Made by a program: the position numbers and the translations under genes | The notes under the pieces: generated by a model | Told to the model about the DNA's origin: nothing | The model's database searches: none | Seen by the model: only the letters and a program-made list of their open reading frames with translations | In this document: positions 20,504 to 29,589 of the stretch, piece after piece | Layout of the letters: each line of letters starts with the position of its first letter | How positions within the stretch are numbered: position 1 is the first letter of the stretch | Source: Pseudomonadota bacterium | GTDB taxonomy: Bacteria; Pseudomonadota; Gammaproteobacteria; Burkholderiales; Burkholderiaceae_C | Length of the DNA stretch: 64,000 nucleotides | NCBI GenBank assembly: GCA_021848345.1 | Contig: JAJZUV010000009.1 | Coordinates: 30,136 to 94,135 of the forward strand | Reading direction: 5' to 3'

Positions 20504-21766
20504 ATGACCGAGCCGCGGGTTCCCGGGCGCGCCTACGTGGTCGGCGGCGCGGTGCGCGACGCGCTGCTGGGACGCCCGGTGCACGACCGCGACTGGGTGG
20601 TGGTGGGCGCCACCGCGCAGCAGATGGTCGACGCCGGGTTCCGCCCGGTGGGGCGGGACTTCCCCGTGTTCCTGCATCCGGTCAGCGGGGCCGAGTACGC
20701 GTTGGCGCGCACCGAGCGCAAGACCGCCGCGGGCTACCGCGGCTTCGCGGTGCACGCCGATCCGTCGGTGACCCTGGAACAGGATCTGCAGCGACGCGAC
20801 CTGACCATCAACGCGATGGCGCAGGACGAGCAGGGACACATCATCGATCCCTGGGGCGGCATGCGCGACCTGGAGCAGCGGGTGCTGCGCCACGTGGGGC
20901 CGGCCTTCGTCGAGGATCCGGTGCGCATTCTGCGCGTGGCCCGTTTCGCCGCGCGCCTGGAGTCGTTCCGGCTGCACCCGGACACGCTGGAGCTGATGCG
21001 CGGCATGGTCGCCGCCGGCGAGGTCGACGCGCTGGTTCCCGAGCGGGTGTGGCAGGAACTGGCGCGCGGCCTGATGGAAGCGGCGCCGCGGCGCATGTTC
21101 GAGGTGCTGCGCGACTGCGGCGCGCTGGCCCGCGTGCTGCCCGAGCTCGACGCGCTGTGGGGCGTGCCCCAGCGCGCCGATGCCCACCCGGAAGTCGACT
21201 GCGGGGAGCATCAGATGCTGGTGCTGCAGGCGGCCGCCGCGGCGCAGGCGCCGTTGTCCGTGCGCTGGGCCTGCCTGATGCACGACCTGGGCAAGGCCCG
21301 CACCCCGGCCGAGGTGTTGCCGCGCCACATCGGGCACGAGGCGCGCAGCGTGCGCCTGGCGGCCACGGTGGCGGCCAGGCTGCGCGTGCCCGCCGAATGC
21401 GCCGAGCTGGCGGCGGTGGTCGCCGCCGAGCACGGCAACGTGCACCGCAGCCGGGAGCTGGGCGCGGCGGCCACGCTGCGCCTGCTGCAGCGTTGCGACG
21501 CGCTGCGCCGTCCGCGGCGCTTCGAGCTCGTGCTGCAGGCCTGTCGCGCCGACCACCTGGGCCGCGGCGGCGACTGGCCCGCGCGCCCCTATCCGCAGGA
21601 ACCGCGCCTGCTGGCCGCGCAGCGCGCCGCCTTGACCGTGGATGCGGGAGCGGTGGCGCGGGAGGTGGTGGCGCGCGGCGCCGGCGCGCAGGCCATCGCG
21701 CAGGCCGTGGCGCGGGCGCGCGAACAGGCCATCGAGCAAGCCTCGGGCGCGCGCGATCCCGGCTGA
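20504..21766 (+). CDS. cca: CCA tRNA nucleotidyltransferase
   Basis: Adds or repairs the 3'-CCA end of tRNAs. The 420-residue protein starts MTEPRVPGRAYVVGGAVRDA. It has the class II nucleotidyltransferase signature (GGAVRDALLG, HDRDWVVVGATAQQM), the RRDLTINAMA and EDPVRILRVARFAARL neck motifs, and a C-terminal HD domain (WACLMHDLGKARTP) as in the multifunctional E. coli-type enzyme. It converges on the LysR regulator with a 44-bp gap lacking a clear terminator. Confidence 0.95.
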   Translation: MTEPRVPGRAYVVGGAVRDALLGRPVHDRDWVVVGATAQQMVDAGFRPVGRDFPVFLHPVSGAEYALARTERKTAAGYRGFAVHADPSVTLEQDLQRRDLTINAMAQDEQGHIIDPWGGMRDLEQRVLRHVGPAFVEDPVRILRVARFAARLESFRLHPDTLELMRGMVAAGEVDALVPERVWQELARGLMEAAPRRMFEVLRDCGALARVLPELDALWGVPQRADAHPEVDCGEHQMLVLQAAAAAQAPLSVRWACLMHDLGKARTPAEVLPRHIGHEARSVRLAATVAARLRVPAECAELAAVVAAEHGNVHRSRELGAAATLRLLQRCDALRRPRRFELVLQACRADHLGRGGDWPARPYPQEPRLLAAQRAALTVDAGAVAREVVARGAGAQAIAQAVARAREQAIEQASGARDPG

Positions 21767-21810
21767 ACCGGGGCCACCGGCAGCCGCGCTGGCTGGGCGC
21801 GCCGCGCGGT

Positions 21811-22707
21811 TCAGCCGGAGCTCGCGTGGGCGAACGCCAGCTCGAGGAAATTGCGCAGCACCGGCGAGGCGTCGCCGCGCCGCCAGGCCAGCACGATATC
21901 GGTGCTCGCGTCGGGGTCGGCGAGTTCCAGGTAGCGCACCTGGGGTACCGAGGCGCGTTGCATGGACGCGGCGACCAGCCCGACGCCGATGCCGGCCGAG
22001 ACCAGGCTGATCAGCGTGGGCATCTCGTGCACCTCCTGCACCACCTGGGGGCTGAAACCGGCGCGCAGGCACAGCGCGAGTATCTGTTCGCGCAGCCCCG
22101 AGCCGAACTCGCGGCTGTACAGGATGAAGGGGTCGTCGCGCAGGCGTTTCAGGTCCACGCGCCCGAGCCCGGCCAGCGCGTGTCCGGAGTGCACCGCCGC
22201 GTACAGCGGCTCGCGCTGCAGCGCGCGCAGTTGCAGCGCCTGCTCGTCGGGCTGGCTGGTGCTGCGGATGAATCCGAGATCCAGGCCGTGTTCCTGCAAC
22301 TGGCGCAGCTGCTCGTTGGAGGAGAGCTGGCGCAACTGCAGTTGCACGGCCGGCCAGGCCCTGCGGAAATCGCGCAACAGCCGGGGGAGCAGCTCGGAAA
22401 AGGGCATCGAGCCGGCGAATCCGATGGACAGCTGGCCGCTGGCGCCGCGCCCGGCGCGCTGCGCCAGTTCCTCGGCGCGCGCCAGTTGCTGCAGCACCAC
22501 GCGCGCCTGGGGCAGCAAGGCCGTTCCCGCCGCGGTCAGGCTCACGCCGCCTCGCCCGCGCTCGAACAGGCGCACCCCGAGCTTGCGCTCCAGCGCGCCG
22601 ATGCGCTGGGACAGCGGCGGCTGGGAAATGTGCAGCCGCTGCGCCGCGCGGGAGAAATGGCGTTCCTCGGCGACCGCGAGAAAAGCCCGCAGATCCTGTA
22701 CGTCCAT
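21811..22707 (-). CDS. LysR family transcriptional regulator
   Basis: A 298-residue regulator with an N-terminal winged helix (MDVQDLRAFLAVAEERHFSR to LSQRIGALERKLGVRLFERG) and a periplasmic-binding-protein-like sensor domain. It is divergent from an MFS exporter gene. A large inverted repeat overlaps its own start codon, so autoregulation plus control of the exporter is the likely arrangement. The effector is unknown. Confidence 0.92.
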   Translation of the reverse strand: MDVQDLRAFLAVAEERHFSRAAQRLHISQPPLSQRIGALERKLGVRLFERGRGGVSLTAAGTALLPQARVVLQQLARAEELAQRAGRGASGQLSIGFAGSMPFSELLPRLLRDFRRAWPAVQLQLRQLSSNEQLRQLQEHGLDLGFIRSTSQPDEQALQLRALQREPLYAAVHSGHALAGLGRVDLKRLRDDPFILYSREFGSGLREQILALCLRAGFSPQVVQEVHEMPTLISLVSAGIGVGLVAASMQRASVPQVRYLELADPDASTDIVLAWRRGDASPVLRNFLELAFAHASSG

Positions 22708-22752
22708 ATGGAAATCATATCAAAGCAGATGAAAAATCGATTTTCCATATGG
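22704..22752. promoter_or_regulatory. Inverted repeat between LysR gene and MFS gene (probable operator)
   Basis: CCATATGGAAATC (22704-22716) is mirrored by GATTTTCCATATGG (22739-22752). Each arm also contains the self-palindrome CCATATGG. The centre is A/T-rich, in contrast to its surroundings. The left arm covers the LysR start codon. The arrangement fits tetramer binding by a LysR protein, with roughly 36 bp between arm centres. Confidence 0.65.
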
Positions 22753-22821
22753 AACGCACGGGACTATGCTGAAAATGTTCCTTCGCATTCACGCCCTGCG
22801 CCCCGCGCATCGGCATCGCGC

Positions 22822-24096
22822 ATGCCCACCACGCCATCCAGCGCTCCAGGCGCCGCTTCGTCCGCCGCGGCCCATCGCCCGGTCCTTGTCGCGCCTTCGT
22901 GGCGGGCCCGCGTCGCCGTCGTCGCCGCCGGCATGAGCGCCTTTTTCACCATGTACGTGACCCAGGGCCTGCTGCCCTCGTTGCGCGGCGTATTCCACGC
23001 CGGGGTCGCCGAGCTCAGCCTGACCATCACCTTCACGACCCTCGCGGTGGCGCTGGCGGCTCCTTTCTCCGGCAGCGTGTCGGATCGCTTCGGGCGTCGC
23101 CGCGTGCTGCTGCTGTCGGTGGGGGCGCTGGCGCTGACCACGCTGCTGGCGGCCACCGCGCGCTCGCTGCACGGTCTGCTGTTGTGGCGCCTGGCGCAAG
23201 GGCTGTGCATTCCCGGCATCTTCACCGCCACCGTGGCCTACATCGGCGAGGAATGGCCGTCCGGGCAGATTCCGTCGGTGACGGCGCTGTACATCTCCGG
23301 CTCGGTCGCCGGGGGCTTCCTGGGTCGTTTCATCGCGGGACTGGCGACTGCCCGCTGGGACTGGCAGGCGGCCTTCGTGCTGCTGGGCCTGATCAACGCG
23401 GGCATCGCCGTCGTGATCGCCGCGTGGTTGCCGGCGTCGACGCGGTTCCGGCCCTCCACCAGCCTGCGCGAGTCCCTGGCCGGGCTGCCGCTGCACCTGC
23501 GCAATCCGCTGCTGCTGGGCAGTTACGCGATCGGATTCGGCATCCTGTTCTCCCAGGTGTGCAGTTTCACCTATGTGAGCTTCCACCTGGCCGAGGCTCC
23601 CTACAACCTCGACCTTCGCCAGCTCAGTCTGCTGTTCACGGTGTATCTGGTGGGCATGGCGGTGACTCCGCTGGCGGGGCGCCTGGCCTGGCGCTTCGGG
23701 CAGAGGCGGGTGTTCTTCGCGGCCGTCGCCTGCTCGGTGCTGGGGATCGCGTCGACCCTGGCGCCGAGCCTGGCGCTGATCGTCATCGGACTGACCCTGA
23801 GCTCGGCCGGTGTGTTCATCGCCCAGAGCATGGCCACCTCGCAGGTGCCGGTGTTCGCGCGCCAGGCCCGTTCCAGCGCCGTGGGCCTGTACGTGATGTG
23901 CTACTACATCGGGGGCAGCGTGGGCGCCTTCGCTCCCAGCGTGGTGTGGCTGCGCGCCGGCTGGCCCGGCTGCGTGGCGCTGGTCATCCTGGTGCAGCTG
24001 CTGATCGCCGCGGCGGCGCTGCGCATCTGGCCGGCACGGCCCGACTCAGCGCAACACCCGATCCACCAGCCAAAGCCCCAGCCACAGCAGGCTTAG
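22822..24096 (+). CDS. MFS transporter, YnfM/AraJ-like efflux permease
   Basis: A 424-residue inner-membrane protein with about twelve hydrophobic segments. The MFS loop motif is SGSVSDRFGRRRVLLLS between helices 2 and 3. The first 30 residues are Ala/Ser/Pro-rich and hydrophilic, so the exact start is uncertain: ATG 22822 has no clear ribosome-binding site, and an upstream in-frame ATG lies at 22726 inside the operator region. Substrate unknown; control by the divergent LysR regulator is likely. Its 3' end overlaps the convergent DUF2905 frame by 51 bp. Confidence 0.85.
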   Translation: MPTTPSSAPGAASSAAAHRPVLVAPSWRARVAVVAAGMSAFFTMYVTQGLLPSLRGVFHAGVAELSLTITFTTLAVALAAPFSGSVSDRFGRRRVLLLSVGALALTTLLAATARSLHGLLLWRLAQGLCIPGIFTATVAYIGEEWPSGQIPSVTALYISGSVAGGFLGRFIAGLATARWDWQAAFVLLGLINAGIAVVIAAWLPASTRFRPSTSLRESLAGLPLHLRNPLLLGSYAIGFGILFSQVCSFTYVSFHLAEAPYNLDLRQLSLLFTVYLVGMAVTPLAGRLAWRFGQRRVFFAAVACSVLGIASTLAPSLALIVIGLTLSSAGVFIAQSMATSQVPVFARQARSSAVGLYVMCYYIGGSVGAFAPSVVWLRAGWPGCVALVILVQLLIAAAALRIWPARPDSAQHPIHQPKPQPQQA

Positions 24097-24237
24097 CGAG
24101 CCCAGCGGCAGCAGCCAGGGCTTGCCGAACATGCGCCAGCGCAGGTCCAGGGGCATGCGCCCGAAACCGAACTTGCTCAGCCAGGGCAGCAGCGCGCTGA
24201 GCACCAGGCTGCCGAGCAGGAAACCGATCAGGCCCAC
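24046..24237 (-). CDS. DUF2905 family small membrane protein
   Basis: A 63-residue protein with a GTG start at 24237 (VGLIGFLLGSLVLSALLPWL). It has two hydrophobic segments separated by LSKFGFGRMPLDLRW, the pattern of DUF2905 proteins (PWLSRLGLGRLPGDI in relatives). Its start overlaps the end of the methyltransferase gene by 10 bp, implying translational coupling. Its 3' end overlaps the converging MFS gene. Function of the family is unknown. Confidence 0.7.
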   Translation of the reverse strand: MGLIGFLLGSLVLSALLPWLSKFGFGRMPLDLRWRMFGKPWLLPLGSLSLLWLGLWLVDRVLR

Positions 24238-25454
24238 GGCGGCTCCACGGCCCCGGCCGGCGCCTCGTCCAGCGCCGCGCTGCGGTCGCCTTGCGCGAAG
24301 CCGGACAACGGCGCGTGCACGTCGCGGCCGACCGCCAGCACCTTGAAGAGTTCGCCCATTTCGTGCTCGCCCAGCAGTTTCTGCACACCCGAGGCCAGGC
24401 GCAACGAGGCCGCGTCGCCGGCGGCCATGCGCGGCGCCAGCAGGTCGAGCAGGCCCGCGTTGAGCAGGAAACGCGCCTGGCTGGTGTAGCCCAGCACGCG
24501 CAGGCCGGCTTCGCGCGCCGCGCGCGCCATGGCGCTGAAGTCCACGTGGGCGGTGATGTCGGAAAGCCCCGGCTCCCACAAGGGATCGTCGTGGGCTCGA
24601 TGCGCGCGGTGACAGCGCAGCGTCCCGCTCGCGCGCTGCGGGTGGTCGTATTCGCGCGCCGGGAATCCATAGTCGAACAACAGCGCCACGCCCCGGCCCA
24701 GGTGCGCGCCCAGGCTGCGCATGAATCCCTCGGCCGCCTCGTGCCATTCGGTCACGCTGCCCTCGGGCAGTTGCCGCAGGCTCGGCCGCAGCGCGCAGCC
24801 CGGCGGCAGCGGGCGTTCGCTCCACATCAGGTTCCCCTCGGGGTCGAGCCCGACGCCGCGCTCCAGCCAGCCGTGCCCGGCGCGGCGCAGCAGGCGTACC
24901 GGCATGGCGTCCAGCACCTCGTTGCCCAGCACCAGCGCGTCGAAGCTTTCGGGCAAGCGCTCCCACCAGCACACGCGGCGCGCCAGCTCCGCGGGCAGTT
25001 CGGCGACTGCGGCGCGCTGGCGCTCGCGCATCGCCGCCGACACCTCGACGATGGCGTATTGCTCGGGCAGCCAGGCGCCGGCATCGGCCAGCTCGCGCAG
25101 CAGCGCGCAGGCCAGCGCGGCGCTGCCGGCGCCGAACTCGACCATGAGGTCCAGGCGCAGCGAGGCGCCGAGTTCGCCCAGCTGGCGTGCCAGCGTGGCC
25201 GCGAACAGCGGCGACAACTCGGGGGCGGTGATGAAGTCGCTGGCGCCGCCCCAGGCCCCGAGCACCCCCGCCGATGCGGCGTAATAGCCCAGGCCGGGTT
25301 GGTACAGCGCCAGGTGCATGTAGCGGTCGAAGCCGATCCATCCGCCCGCCGCGCCGATTTCGCGGCGCAGCACATCCATCAGCGCGGCCGCGCGCCGCGC
25401 CTCTTCGGGCGGCGTTGCGGCCGGCTCGCGGGGTAGACTACGCGTTTGCTCCAT
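24228..25454 (-). CDS. SAM-dependent methyltransferase, MidA/NDUFAF7 family (DUF185)
   Basis: A 408-residue protein from ATG 25454 (MEQTRSLPREPAATPPEEAR). The family core is visible: ALYQPGLGYYAASAGVLGAW, DFITAPELSPLFAATLARQL, the SAM-binding VEFGAGSAALACALLREL, LVLGNEVLDAMPVRLLRR and LFDYGFPAREYDHPQRASGT. Mitochondrial NDUFAF7 methylates an arginine of complex I, but the bacterial target is not established. The gene is divergent from a pteridine-reductase-like gene with 25 bp between start codons, so promoters must overlap coding sequence or be very compact. Confidence 0.88.
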   Translation of the reverse strand: MEQTRSLPREPAATPPEEARRAAALMDVLRREIGAAGGWIGFDRYMHLALYQPGLGYYAASAGVLGAWGGASDFITAPELSPLFAATLARQLGELGASLRLDLMVEFGAGSAALACALLRELADAGAWLPEQYAIVEVSAAMRERQRAAVAELPAELARRVCWWERLPESFDALVLGNEVLDAMPVRLLRRAGHGWLERGVGLDPEGNLMWSERPLPPGCALRPSLRQLPEGSVTEWHEAAEGFMRSLGAHLGRGVALLFDYGFPAREYDHPQRASGTLRCHRAHRAHDDPLWEPGLSDITAHVDFSAMARAAREAGLRVLGYTSQARFLLNAGLLDLLAPRMAAGDAASLRLASGVQKLLGEHEMGELFKVLAVGRDVHAPLSGFAQGDRSAALDEAPAGAVEPPWA

Positions 25455-25479
25455 CGAAGCGATTGTAGGTTCGCCGCCC

Positions 25480-26316
25480 ATGTCCGAAGCGTCATCCCGC
25501 CTTGCAGGGGAACCTGCCCGAGAAGGCGCCGGCCCGCTCGGCGGCTCGCGGGCCGATGCCCCCGCGCAGCGCCCCGTGGCGCTGGTCACCGGCGCGGCGC
25601 GGCGCCTGGGCCGGACCATCGCGACCCGCCTGGCGCAGGACGGCTGGGACCTGGCGGTGCATTACCGGGGTTCGCACGACGATGCCGAGCAGCTGTGCGC
25701 GCAGCTGCGCGCGTCGGGCGCGCGCGCGCAGGGCTTTCGCGCCGAGCTCGGCGACGAGGCCGCCGCCGTCGAGCTGGTGCCGCGCGTGGCGCGCGAGCTG
25801 GGCCGGGTCGACGCGCTGGTCAACAACGCCTCGCTGTTCGAATACGACGCGGTGGCCGACTTCGGCGCCGAGGCCGCGCTGCGGCATTACCGCATCAACG
25901 CCGTCGCGCCGGTTCTGCTGGCGCGGGCGCTGCACGCCGAGCTGCAGCGGCGGGACACCCGCGGTTGCGTGGTCAACCTGCTGGACCAGAAGCTGTGGAA
26001 CCCGAACCCCGACCATCTCTCCTACACCCTGAGCAAGGCGGCGCTGCGCGAGGCCAACACCCTGCTGGCGCAGGCGCTGGCGCCGACCCTGCGGGTGGTG
26101 GCGGTGGCCCCCGGCATGACCCTGGGCAGCGAGATGATCGACGAGGCGCGGCTGCGCGAACTGCAGGCCGCCGGCCCGCTGGGCCGGGGGCCGAGCGCCG
26201 ATGACGTCGCCGACGCCGTGCTGTTCGCCCTGCGCAACCCCGGCTTGAGCGGCTGCGAACTGCTGGTGGACGCGGGCCAGCATCTGCAACCGCGATCCCG
26301 CGATTTCGCCTTCTGA
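25480..26316 (+). CDS. folM: SDR oxidoreductase, FolM/pteridine-reductase-like
   Basis: A 278-residue short-chain dehydrogenase with the TGAARRLGR nucleotide-binding loop, NNAS and the catalytic YTLSK (YxxxK). The TGxxxRxG form of the loop and the [16 protein letters not shown] segment are typical of FolM/PTR1-like dihydromonapterin or dihydrofolate reductases. A folB gene follows after 2 bp, which supports a pterin role. The first 25 residues are a low-complexity extension; a later start is possible. Confidence 0.82.
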   Translation: MSEASSRLAGEPAREGAGPLGGSRADAPAQRPVALVTGAARRLGRTIATRLAQDGWDLAVHYRGSHDDAEQLCAQLRASGARAQGFRAELGDEAAAVELVPRVARELGRVDALVNNASLFEYDAVADFGAEAALRHYRINAVAPVLLARALHAELQRRDTRGCVVNLLDQKLWNPNPDHLSYTLSKAALREANTLLAQALAPTLRVVAVAPGMTLGSEMIDEARLRELQAAGPLGRGPSADDVADAVLFALRNPGLSGCELLVDAGQHLQPRSRDFAF

Positions 26317-26318
26317 CC

Positions 26319-26681
26319 ATGCGTACCCTCTATCTCGAACGCCTGCGCGTGCAGGCCAGCGTGGGCATCCTCGAGCACGAGCTGCGCTCGCGCCAGTTGC
26401 TGCTGGTGTCGATCGCCGCCGAGCTGCCCGAGGCGCCCTCGCTGCCGGCCGCCGACGACGTCGCGCACGTGCTGGACTACCGCCTGCTGCGCTCGATCGC
26501 GCTGGAGGAGGTCGGCCACGGCCACGTGAACATGCTGGAAACGCTGGCCGGGCGCATCGCGCAGCGCGTGCTGGGCCTGCACGGCGTGCGGCGCGTGCGC
26601 GTGCGGGTGGACAAGCCCAACATCTTTCCCGATTGCGACGGCGTGGGCATCGAAGTGGCCCAGGACCTCGCGAGCCGCTGA
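26319..26681 (+). CDS. folB: Dihydroneopterin aldolase
   Basis: Cleaves dihydroneopterin to 6-hydroxymethyl-dihydropterin in folate synthesis. The 120-residue product has the family core [49 protein letters not shown] and [20 protein letters not shown]. It is in an operon with the FolM-like gene; nudB, the preceding pathway step, is 6 kb downstream on the same strand. Confidence 0.94.
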   Translation: MRTLYLERLRVQASVGILEHELRSRQLLLVSIAAELPEAPSLPAADDVAHVLDYRLLRSIALEEVGHGHVNMLETLAGRIAQRVLGLHGVRRVRVRVDKPNIFPDCDGVGIEVAQDLASR

Positions 26682-26701
26682 TCGGACTCCGGAGGGTCGC
26701 G

Positions 26702-27592
26702 ATGGATCCGCGCAAGCACGAGCACGAAACGAACAAGTTGTCCAAGCGCCTGCACCGCCTGGTCGGCCAGGCCATCGGCGACTTCGGCATGATCCAGGAC
26801 GGCGACAAGGTCATGGTGTGCATGTCGGGCGGCAAGGACAGTCACGTGCTGCTCGACCTGCTGCTCAGCCTGCGCGAGCGGGCTCCGGTGGACTTCGACA
26901 TCGTCGCCGTCAACCTGGACCAGAAGCAGCCGGGCTTCCCCGAGGACGTGCTGCCGCGCTACCTGGCCGGGCGCGGCGTGCCCTTCCACATCGAGGAGCA
27001 GGACACCTACTCGGTGGTCAAGCGCGTGGTGCCCGAGGGCGCGACCCTGTGCAGCCTGTGCTCGCGGCTGCGCCGCGGCATCCTCTACCGCGTGGCCGGC
27101 GAGCTGGGCGCGACCAAGATCGCGCTGGGGCACCACCGCGACGACATCCTGCAGACCTTCCTGCTCAACCTGTTCTTCGGCGGCAAGCTCAAGGCCATGC
27201 CGCCCAAGCTGGTCAGCGACGACGGGCGCCACGTGGTCATCCGCCCGCTGGCCTACGTCGAGGAAGCGGACCTGGCGCGCTGGGCCGAGCATCGGGGCTT
27301 TCCGATCATTCCCTGCACGCTGTGCGGCAGCCAGGAGCAGTTGCAGCGCAAGCAGGTCGCCGCGTTGCTGCGCGACTGGGAGCGCCAGCATCCCGGGCGC
27401 CTGGAGTCGATGTTCGGCGCGCTGGGACGGGTGGTGCCCTCGCATCTGCTCGACCGCGGCGCCTACCCCTTCGCCGACCTGCGCGCGCATGGCGTCGCCG
27501 ACCCTGACGGCGACAGGGCCTTCGACCCCGAGCCCTGCGAACCCGCCCCCGACGCCCGGAAGGCGCTGGCCTGGCTGGACAGCGTCGGCTGA
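26702..27592 (+). CDS. ttcA: tRNA 2-thiocytidine(32) synthetase
   Basis: Thiolates cytidine 32 in certain tRNAs using a [4Fe-4S] cluster and ATP. It is 296 residues from ATG 26702, with GGAGG just upstream. It has the PP-loop [14 protein letters not shown], the two CxxC pairs [10 protein letters not shown] and [10 protein letters not shown], and [20 protein letters not shown]. The start lies 21 bp after folB, so it is probably co-transcribed. Confidence 0.96.
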   Translation: MDPRKHEHETNKLSKRLHRLVGQAIGDFGMIQDGDKVMVCMSGGKDSHVLLDLLLSLRERAPVDFDIVAVNLDQKQPGFPEDVLPRYLAGRGVPFHIEEQDTYSVVKRVVPEGATLCSLCSRLRRGILYRVAGELGATKIALGHHRDDILQTFLLNLFFGGKLKAMPPKLVSDDGRHVVIRPLAYVEEADLARWAEHRGFPIIPCTLCGSQEQLQRKQVAALLRDWERQHPGRLESMFGALGRVVPSHLLDRGAYPFADLRAHGVADPDGDRAFDPEPCEPAPDARKALAWLDSVG

Positions 27593-27673
27593 CCCAGCGT
27601 GCGGCCATGACGCCGCGGCGCGAGTACAGTAGACGCTGAGGCGACGGACTTCCGTCTCCGCGCCCTCCGATCC

Positions 27674-28324
27674 ATGCCAACTTCCATGCCCCCCCTCGTC
27701 ATGACCCGGCGCGCGACGCGCGTGCTGCGCGCCGGCGTGCTGGGCGGCGCGCTGGCGCTGTTCGGCCTGCTCGGTGGTTGCGCGTCGCTGAATGTCAACG
27801 CCTACCACGTCGACACGCCGAAGCCGGCGCCGGCGGCGCTGGTGGGCGCGCAGGTGCAGTTGCAGGCCGCGCCGGCCGACTCCGAGGGGCCGCAGGCCGA
27901 GGTCCTGCGCACGGCCGTGCTGGACGCCATGACCCATGCCGGCATGGTGCCGCTGCTGGGCAGTCCGGCGCCGTTCACGGCACGCTACGCCTTCCACAGC
28001 TACGCCGATTTCGAGGCCAGTTTTCCCAGCGCCTGGCCGCCGCCCGGGCAACCCATCCTGCTGCCCGACGGGGCCTGGATCTACAACGGCTATCCGTGGT
28101 GGTATCGGGGCTGGTCGTGGCCCCCGCCCTGGTACGAGCGGGTGTTCGAGGTGGAGATCCGGGACGCCTCCAGCGGAGCGCTGGTGTGGCGCAGCAGCTC
28201 GATGATCGGCGGCTACGACCCGCGCATCGCCCCGGTGGCGGGGCAGCTCGCCGCGGCCGCCTTCGCGGATTTCCCGCAGGGCAGCGGCAAACGCCTGGTG
28301 CGCGAGCAGCAAGTGCCGCGGTGA
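27674..28324 (+). CDS. DUF4136-type lipoprotein
   Basis: A 216-residue exported lipoprotein. The N-terminus has basic residues, a hydrophobic stretch and the lipobox LLGGC, so the mature protein begins CASLNVNAYHVDTP. The remainder follows the DUF4136 layout: an aromatic-rich segment IYNGYPWWYRGWSWPPPWYE and a C-terminal VFEVEIRDASSGALVWRSSS. In-frame ATGs at 27674, 27686 and 27701 all precede the signal peptide; the last would give the most typical length. Function unknown, location outer membrane or periplasmic face. Confidence 0.8.
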   Translation: MPTSMPPLVMTRRATRVLRAGVLGGALALFGLLGGCASLNVNAYHVDTPKPAPAALVGAQVQLQAAPADSEGPQAEVLRTAVLDAMTHAGMVPLLGSPAPFTARYAFHSYADFEASFPSAWPPPGQPILLPDGAWIYNGYPWWYRGWSWPPPWYERVFEVEIRDASSGALVWRSSSMIGGYDPRIAPVAGQLAAAAFADFPQGSGKRLVREQQVPR

Positions 28325-28367
28325 GCCCGGAACGGGCCGCATCGCCGCCGCGGCGCGGTGTTTTCCC

Positions 28368-28510
28368 TATAATCGGCACGAATCTTGCACCCCCGGCCCG
28401 CAAGGGCCCGGCGGTGCGCGCATGGGCTTGAAGCCCCTGCGAACCCACTCCATATACAAGGTCGGCCCAGCCCGCGATGCAGTCGGGCGAGTGCATTTCG
28501 CATCAGGAGT
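28368..28510 (+). promoter_or_regulatory. Promoter and structured leader of fmdB
   Basis: TATAAT at 28368-28373 predicts a start near 28380 and a leader of about 135 nt. The leader has an imperfect hairpin at 28387-28417, with outer stem GCACC/GGTGC and inner GGCCC-gcaa-GGGCC capped by a GNRA-type loop. A second hairpin lies at 28420-28440 (GGGCT/AGCCC extended by GCA/TGC). The ribosome-binding site AGGAG is at 28505-28509. No known RNA family is recognised. Confidence 0.45.
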
Positions 28511-28515
28511 TCGTC

Positions 28516-28809
28516 ATGCCCATCTACGCCTACCGCTGCGAGTCCTGCGGACATACCCTGGACGCGCTGCAGAAGATTTCAGACGCGCCGTTGCGCGATT
28601 GCCCGGCCTGCGGCGCCGCGTCGCTGCACAAGCAGGTCACCGCCGCGGGTTTCCAGCTCAAGGGTTCGGGCTGGTACGCGACCGACTTCAAGGGCGGCTC
28701 CGGCGCCTCCCCCGCCGCCAAGACGGGAGGCGGCGCGGCCGCGACCACCGCGGCGGCGAGCGATTCGCCACCCGCCGCGTCGTGCGGGGCCTCCTGCGCC
28801 TGCCACTGA
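28516..28809 (+). CDS. FmdB-type zinc-ribbon protein
   Basis: A 97-residue protein starting MPIYAYRCESCGHTLDALQK, with a second CxxC in RDCPACGAASLHKQ, which together form one zinc ribbon. AGGAG precedes the ATG. The family is annotated as FmdB regulatory or putative regulatory proteins; real function is unclear. The tail is Ala/Gly-rich and ends SCGASCACH, an additional cysteine/histidine cluster. It heads the fmdB-DUF502-aspS row that is common in Burkholderiales. Confidence 0.88.
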   Translation: MPIYAYRCESCGHTLDALQKISDAPLRDCPACGAASLHKQVTAAGFQLKGSGWYATDFKGGSGASPAAKTGGGAAATTAAASDSPPAASCGASCACH

Positions 28810-28868
28810 AGCACTCCGCCCGGCGCGCGCCGCCGCTCCCCACCGACGTCGTCGCGCGAAAGCTGCGC

Positions 28869-29510
28869 ATGCGCCTGAAAAACCTGTTCGTTGCCGGACT
28901 GCTGGTCTGGTTGCCGCTGACCATCACGATCTGGGTGCTGTGGCAGCTGCTGTCGGTGTTCGACGGCATCTTCCGCGCCGTGCTCGGCGCGCTGGATGCG
29001 GTCGCGCCGTCGCTGGGTCCGCTGCTGGACAACCTGGCCCGCACCCCCGGTCTGGGCGTGGTCGTGGTGATCGGGGCCATCCTGCTCACCGGGCTGCTGG
29101 TGGCCAACATCGTCGGGCAGTGGTGGCTGCGCCAATGGGATGCGGTGATCGCGCGCATCCCCATCGTCAAGAGCATCTACAGCAGCGTCAAGCAGGTTTC
29201 CGACACCCTGTTCTCCAGCAACGGCAACGCCTTCCGGCAGGCCGTCATGGTGCAATACCCCCGCGCGGGCAGCTGGACCATCGCCTTCGTCACCGGCTCT
29301 CCGAGCGGCGAGGTCGCGCTCAGCCTGCCCGGCGAGCACATCAGCGTGTACGTGCCCACCACGCCGAACCCCACCTCGGGCTTTTTCCTCATGGTGCCCA
29401 GGGCCGAAGTGGTGGAACTGTCGATGAGCGTCGACGAGGCGCTCAAATACGTGATCTCGATGGGAGTGGTCGCGCCGCTGCCGCCTTCCGCGCAGGTTCC
29501 GTCCCGCTGA
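28869..29510 (+). CDS. DUF502 family membrane protein
   Basis: A 213-residue inner-membrane protein beginning [20 protein letters not shown]. It has two transmembrane segments, about residues 6-28 and 62-83, then a soluble C-terminal region with family motifs [53 protein letters not shown] and [16 protein letters not shown]. Function is not known. It lies 59 bp after fmdB and 79 bp before aspS; that second gap has a 6-bp hairpin at 29556-29573. Confidence 0.9.
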   Translation: MRLKNLFVAGLLVWLPLTITIWVLWQLLSVFDGIFRAVLGALDAVAPSLGPLLDNLARTPGLGVVVVIGAILLTGLLVANIVGQWWLRQWDAVIARIPIVKSIYSSVKQVSDTLFSSNGNAFRQAVMVQYPRAGSWTIAFVTGSPSGEVALSLPGEHISVYVPTTPNPTSGFFLMVPRAEVVELSMSVDEALKYVISMGVVAPLPPSAQVPSR

Positions 29511-29589
29511 CCCCGTCATCCCGGCGCCGGTGCGCGCCGCAAGTCTCCCGAAATCCTTTGGGCATCGCCAAAGTCTTCCGTTCCCGATC

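Noticed and set aside
29556..29573. Hairpin CTTTGG/CCAAAG between DUF502 and aspS as a terminator
   Set aside because: No T-run follows and aspS starts 17 bp later; it may be a chance palindrome.
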